Part shown: positions 5,949 through 8,878 of the stretch, in pieces
How positions within the stretch are numbered: position 1 is the stretch's first letter
Layout of the letters: every line of letters starts with the position of its first letter
Assembly: GCA_029880385.1 (NCBI GenBank)
Contig: JAOUOM010000045.1
Coordinates: 1-8,878, forward strand
Direction: 5' to 3'
DNA: 8,878 bases
DNA from: Cyclobacteriaceae bacterium
Lineage (GTDB): Bacteria > Bacteroidota > Bacteroidia > Cytophagales > Cyclobacteriaceae
Position numbers and translations under genes: made by a program
The notes under the pieces: generated by a model
The model's database searches: none
What the model saw: the letters and a program-made list of their open reading frames with translations, nothing else
What the model was told of the DNA's origin: nothing

Positions 5949-7991
5949 ATGAGTCAAAGCCCATTGGTGTTTGAGTTTGCCGTTTGGTGGCTGGTTCCGG
6001 CCTTTCTGGTGGCTGTGGGTGCATCGGTATTGTTATATGTTACCGACAAATTTCCATGGAGCAACGCGATGGCCCGATGGATGGGCACCTTACGTTTCTT
6101 GGTCATCTTCGCTATGGGTATCCTCCTGCTCAACCCGTTGGCGCATCTGTTCCAAAACCAAACCGAACAACCCATTGTCGCATTGGCCATAGACAATTCC
6201 TCTTCGGTTTGGGCTTCACATGACTCCCTGTTGCTACATCCTGTCATCGGGCAGGTCACCGAAATGATCCGGCAATCGGGGTATAAACCAACGCTTTTTT
6301 CACTCTCAGGAATTGAAGAAACCACCCAAATTACTTTCAACAGCCCACGCACTGACCTTAACGGCCTGCTTTCCTCGGTAAGAGAAGCTCATGAAGGCCA
6401 GAACCTGGGTGCCATTGTTTTGCTGTCTGATGGGATTTTCAACACCGGGTTTAACCCTTCCTATGCTTCCAGCATCGTTCCTGTCTATACCATAGGGACA
6501 GGCGACACCATCCCCCCGGTGGATGTCGGGATTGTATCGGTAAAAGCCAATCAGGTAGTTTATGAAGGCAATCAATTTCCCATTGAAATCCTAGTGCAAA
6601 ACGAAGGCTTTGAGCAACAGCCGGCACGGGTTCAGGTATTTCAGGGAACGAAGGAAATAGATTCCAGGGAGATTGTTTTGACAAAAAACCAATCCGTCAA
6701 CTTTCTGATTGAAGCCTCTGGTGCGGGCCTGAAGCGATTTACTGTCCAGGTCAGTAAAAAGGAAGGAGAAAAAACGTATGCCAACAACCAGTTTGCTTTT
6801 TATGTGGACGTAGTGGAAGGAAAAGAACGGGTGTTGATCGTCAGCGATGCCCCTCACCCCGATATCCGGGTATTGCGTAGCGTATTAGCCAAAACCGATA
6901 ATTATGAAACGTCCCTTTACATCAAAGGCATCAGCGAGTTCGATGAGGAAGCTGACTATGATGTCGTGATCTGGCATGGTGCCTTTCACCCACGGCTTAA
7001 ACTACCCGAAATAAAAGGGGATCCCTCATTTTGGTATTTTATTGACGAAGCATCGGATCTTCGACAAACGTTGCCATTGGGACTGTCCATTGAAACCATG
7101 GGCAACCAACGGGACAATGTCCGGCCATTCCTTAATCCAGGATTTTCTCATTTCAACCTTTCCGGGGAATTTACCGGAGCATTCTCGGATTACCCCACTA
7201 TTGAGGTTCCATTTGGCAACTATGAAATAAACGGGCCAGCTCAGGTCTTACTTTTCCAACAGGTTGGCAGTATTGCCACAAACAAACCCTTGATGTACTT
7301 TTTTGACAATGGTAACCAGCGCGCAGCTGTTTGCATGGGAACGGGGCTATGGAAATGGCATATACAGGAAGGTGCCATCCGTGACCAGACCGAAAATTTT
7401 GATCAGTTTGTATTGAAAAGCATTCAATACCTGAGTGTACGTACTGACAAACGAAAATTCAGATTTGATCCGGAACAGCAGTCCTACCTGGAAGGGGAGA
7501 AAATATTTTTTCGTTCCGAATCCTACAATGATGTCTATGAACGGATAGGTGGCAATCCCATCCATCTGCGCATCACGAATGAGGAAAACAAATCCCTGGC
7601 CTATGATTTCACCGGTATGACAACCCATTCATCCCTGCCAATCAACCCATTGCCTGCCGGGGTTTATACCTATGAAGCTATCACCACACTTGGCTCTGCA
7701 AAACACACCCAACGTGGTGAGTTTATGGTTAAAAAAATACAGATGGAGGCCCTGTCCGTCCAAGCCGATCATCGTTTATTACGCAACATAGCGCGAAACA
7801 CGGGCGGAACCTTTCACCCAATCCATTCCACCGAGTCACTGGGCGACGAACTGAAAATGCTGTCGCTCAAAAGCATTATCCACACTTCACAGGAATTTAT
7901 TCCATTAATCAACCTCATCTCGATCTTGTTCCTGATTATTCTCCTGCTGTCTGTCGAATGGTTTCTTCGTAAATACCTGGGCGGATATTAA
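5949..7991 (+). CDS. VWA-domain membrane protein with C-terminal TM anchor
   Basis: This is a 680-residue protein of unknown role. Two N-terminal hydrophobic helices lie at about 10-31 and 47-67. A von Willebrand A domain (about 75-200) follows, with an intact metal site: DNSSS at 82-86 (DxSxS), T135 in TDL, and D161 in LLSDG. Next comes a beta-rich, CARDB-like region (about 205-300, inferred), then a segment starting RVLIVSDAPHPDIR that resembles the glutamine-amidotransferase-like fold of such proteins; I see no catalytic Cys-His pair. A final TM helix (about 651-669) ends in EWFLRKYLGGY. Most of the protein is probably periplasmic between the anchors. The ATG at 5949 is preferred over a GTG at 5925, which lies inside the fabG terminator. 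The domain order resembles Bacteroidota proteins distantly related to the BatA/BatB aerotolerance family, but no MoxR ATPase or second Bat gene is next to it. No TTTG box was seen between 5700 and 5948, so its promoter is unclear. Confidence 0.85.
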   Translation: MSQSPLVFEFAVWWLVPAFLVAVGASVLLYVTDKFPWSNAMARWMGTLRFLVIFAMGILLLNPLAHLFQNQTEQPIVALAIDNSSSVWASHDSLLLHPVIGQVTEMIRQSGYKPTLFSLSGIEETTQITFNSPRTDLNGLLSSVREAHEGQNLGAIVLLSDGIFNTGFNPSYASSIVPVYTIGTGDTIPPVDVGIVSVKANQVVYEGNQFPIEILVQNEGFEQQPARVQVFQGTKEIDSREIVLTKNQSVNFLIEASGAGLKRFTVQVSKKEGEKTYANNQFAFYVDVVEGKERVLIVSDAPHPDIRVLRSVLAKTDNYETSLYIKGISEFDEEADYDVVIWHGAFHPRLKLPEIKGDPSFWYFIDEASDLRQTLPLGLSIETMGNQRDNVRPFLNPGFSHFNLSGEFTGAFSDYPTIEVPFGNYEINGPAQVLLFQQVGSIATNKPLMYFFDNGNQRAAVCMGTGLWKWHIQEGAIRDQTENFDQFVLKSIQYLSVRTDKRKFRFDPEQQSYLEGEKIFFRSESYNDVYERIGGNPIHLRITNEENKSLAYDFTGMTTHSSLPINPLPAGVYTYEAITTLGSAKHTQRGEFMVKKIQMEALSVQADHRLLRNIARNTGGTFHPIHSTESLGDELKMLSLKSIIHTSQEFIPLINLISILFLIILLLSVEWFLRKYLGGY

Positions 7992-7992
7992 A

Positions 7993-8017
7993 AAAACCGG
8001 GAGGTTTTCCCGGTTTT
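7993..8017. terminator. Bidirectional terminator between convergent VWA and clpC genes
   Basis: AAAACCGGGA (7993-8002) and TCCCGGTTTT (8008-8017) form a 10-bp perfect stem with a 5-nt GGTTT loop. The A/T flanks supply a T-tract in each direction. It starts 1 nt after the VWA stop and, on the other strand, 5 nt after the clpC stop, so one compact element serves both genes. Confidence 0.9.
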
Positions 8018-8022
8018 CGTAC

Positions 8023-8878
8023 TTATTTTTCTTTGTCTTCTTCTCGTATCTTTTTCTTTTTGATCTTAACGGTCAACTCCTCAGCTTTGCCATCCCAGTC
8101 GGCCATAATGGTGTCCCCTTCTTCGATTTCCCCTTTCAGAATTTCTTCGGCTACCGGATCTTCCAGGTATTTTTGAATGGCCCTGTTAAGTGGTCTTGCC
8201 CCAAACTGTGGATCATACCCCTTGTCTGACAGAAAATCTTTTGCCTTTTCTGACAGCTTCACCTGGTATCCTAAATCCACAATCCTTTTAAACAATTTAT
8301 TCAGGCTGATATCGATAATGGAATGGATGTGCTCCCTGTCAAGCGAATTAAAGACGATCACATCATCGAGTCGGTTTAGAAATTCCGGACTAAATGCCTT
8401 TTTCAATGCATTCTGGATGGTGGAACGCATATTTTCATCCTGGCTGTTTTGTTTGGACTGTGTTGCAAAACCTATTCCCGCGCCAAAATCCTTCAGATCA
8501 CGGACACCAATATTGGATGTCATGATTATGATTGTATTGCGAAAATCCACACGACGGCCCAGACCGTCCGTCAGTATGCCATCATCCAATACCTGCAACA
8601 GGATATTAAACACATCGGGGTGTGCTTTTTCAATTTCATCAAGCAATACGACGGAATACGGCTTTCTGCGTACTTTTTCAGTCAATTGCCCCCCTTCTTC
8701 ATACCCTACATAGCCCGGAGGTGCTCCCACCAGTCGACTGACGGAAAACTTCTCCATGTATTCACTCATATCTATCCGTATCAGGGAATCCTCCTTGTCA
8801 AAAAGATACGTCGCCAACACCTTGGCCATTTCCGTTTTTCCTACCCCGGTAGGGCCTAAAAACACAAACGAACCAATG
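8023..8878 (-). CDS. clpC: ClpC-type AAA+ protease ATPase, C-terminal part (5' end outside window)
   Basis: The frame is open to the right edge, so this is the last 284 residues, covering the second AAA+ domain and C-terminus. The protein unfolds substrates with ATP and feeds them to ClpP. Visible are Walker A GPTGVGKT, the pore loop PPGYVGYEEGG, Walker B VVLLDEIEKAHPD, the FLNRLDD segment with the arginine finger, and sensor 2 GARPLNR. The tripeptide IGF (8467-8475) after FGAG lies where ClpP-binding loops occur. With the RAIQKYLEDPVAEEIL segment, it favours ClpC over the disaggregase ClpB. The tail is lysine-rich (IKKKKIREEDKEK). A GTG at 8863-8865 is internal and not the start: upstream codons give IGSFV, as expected just before the Walker A motif. 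The N-terminal repeats and first AAA+ domain are outside the window, so ClpC versus another HSP100 rests on the C-terminal half alone. Confidence 0.9.
   Translation of the reverse strand, partial: IGSFVFLGPTGVGKTEMAKVLATYLFDKEDSLIRIDMSEYMEKFSVSRLVGAPPGYVGYEEGGQLTEKVRRKPYSVVLLDEIEKAHPDVFNILLQVLDDGILTDGLGRRVDFRNTIIIMTSNIGVRDLKDFGAGIGFATQSKQNSQDENMRSTIQNALKKAFSPEFLNRLDDVIVFNSLDREHIHSIIDISLNKLFKRIVDLGYQVKLSEKAKDFLSDKGYDPQFGARPLNRAIQKYLEDPVAEEILKGEIEEGDTIMADWDGKAEELTVKIKKKKIREEDKEK

Noticed and set aside
8177..8713. A 178-codon + strand frame
   Set aside because: It is antisense to the well-supported clpC coding sequence.

Overview
The window reads as ordinary chromosomal DNA from a member of the Bacteroidota, possibly a Cytophagales-like lineage. 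The phylum call rests on several things. Most starts have no recognisable Shine-Dalgarno sequence. A perfect TAnnTTTG -7 element lies upstream of fabG. A sensor kinase with a periplasmic TPR domain is paired with a LytTR response regulator. A von Willebrand factor A (VWA) membrane protein of the type common in that phylum is present. The finer lineage is a guess. I see no insertion sequence, phage gene, CRISPR array, tRNA or rRNA.

Layout. (1) Bases 1-336 hold the 3' end of a homoserine dehydrogenase gene on the + strand, closed by a hairpin at 349-369. (2) Bases 337-588 are a short convergent intergenic stretch with no credible gene. (3) On the - strand, reading leftwards from 4674, come lpdA (dihydrolipoyl dehydrogenase), a TPR sensor histidine kinase 14 nt downstream, and a LytTR response regulator 91 nt after that. 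(4) Bases 4675-5156 are a 482-bp divergent intergenic region holding the upstream sequences of lpdA and fabG. (5) On the + strand, fabG is followed by a VWA-domain membrane protein. (6) A bidirectional terminator at 7993-8017 separates the VWA gene from the convergent 3' end of a clpC-type AAA+ chaperone gene that runs off the right edge.

How the genes work together. Most are housekeeping genes: amino-acid biosynthesis (hom), 2-oxoacid dehydrogenase or glycine cleavage function (lpdA), fatty-acid elongation (fabG) and protein quality control (clpC). The kinase and LytTR regulator form a plausible complete two-component system whose signal is unknown.

The most notable feature is regulatory. 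A 12-bp perfect stem followed by nine T residues, a textbook intrinsic terminator for lpdA, lies inside the first codons of the sensor kinase. Its T-tract encodes part of the kinase's signal peptide. A similar but milder arrangement occurs at fabG/VWA, where the fabG terminator ends 3 nt before the next ATG. I found no convincing new defence, mobile or biosynthetic system here.
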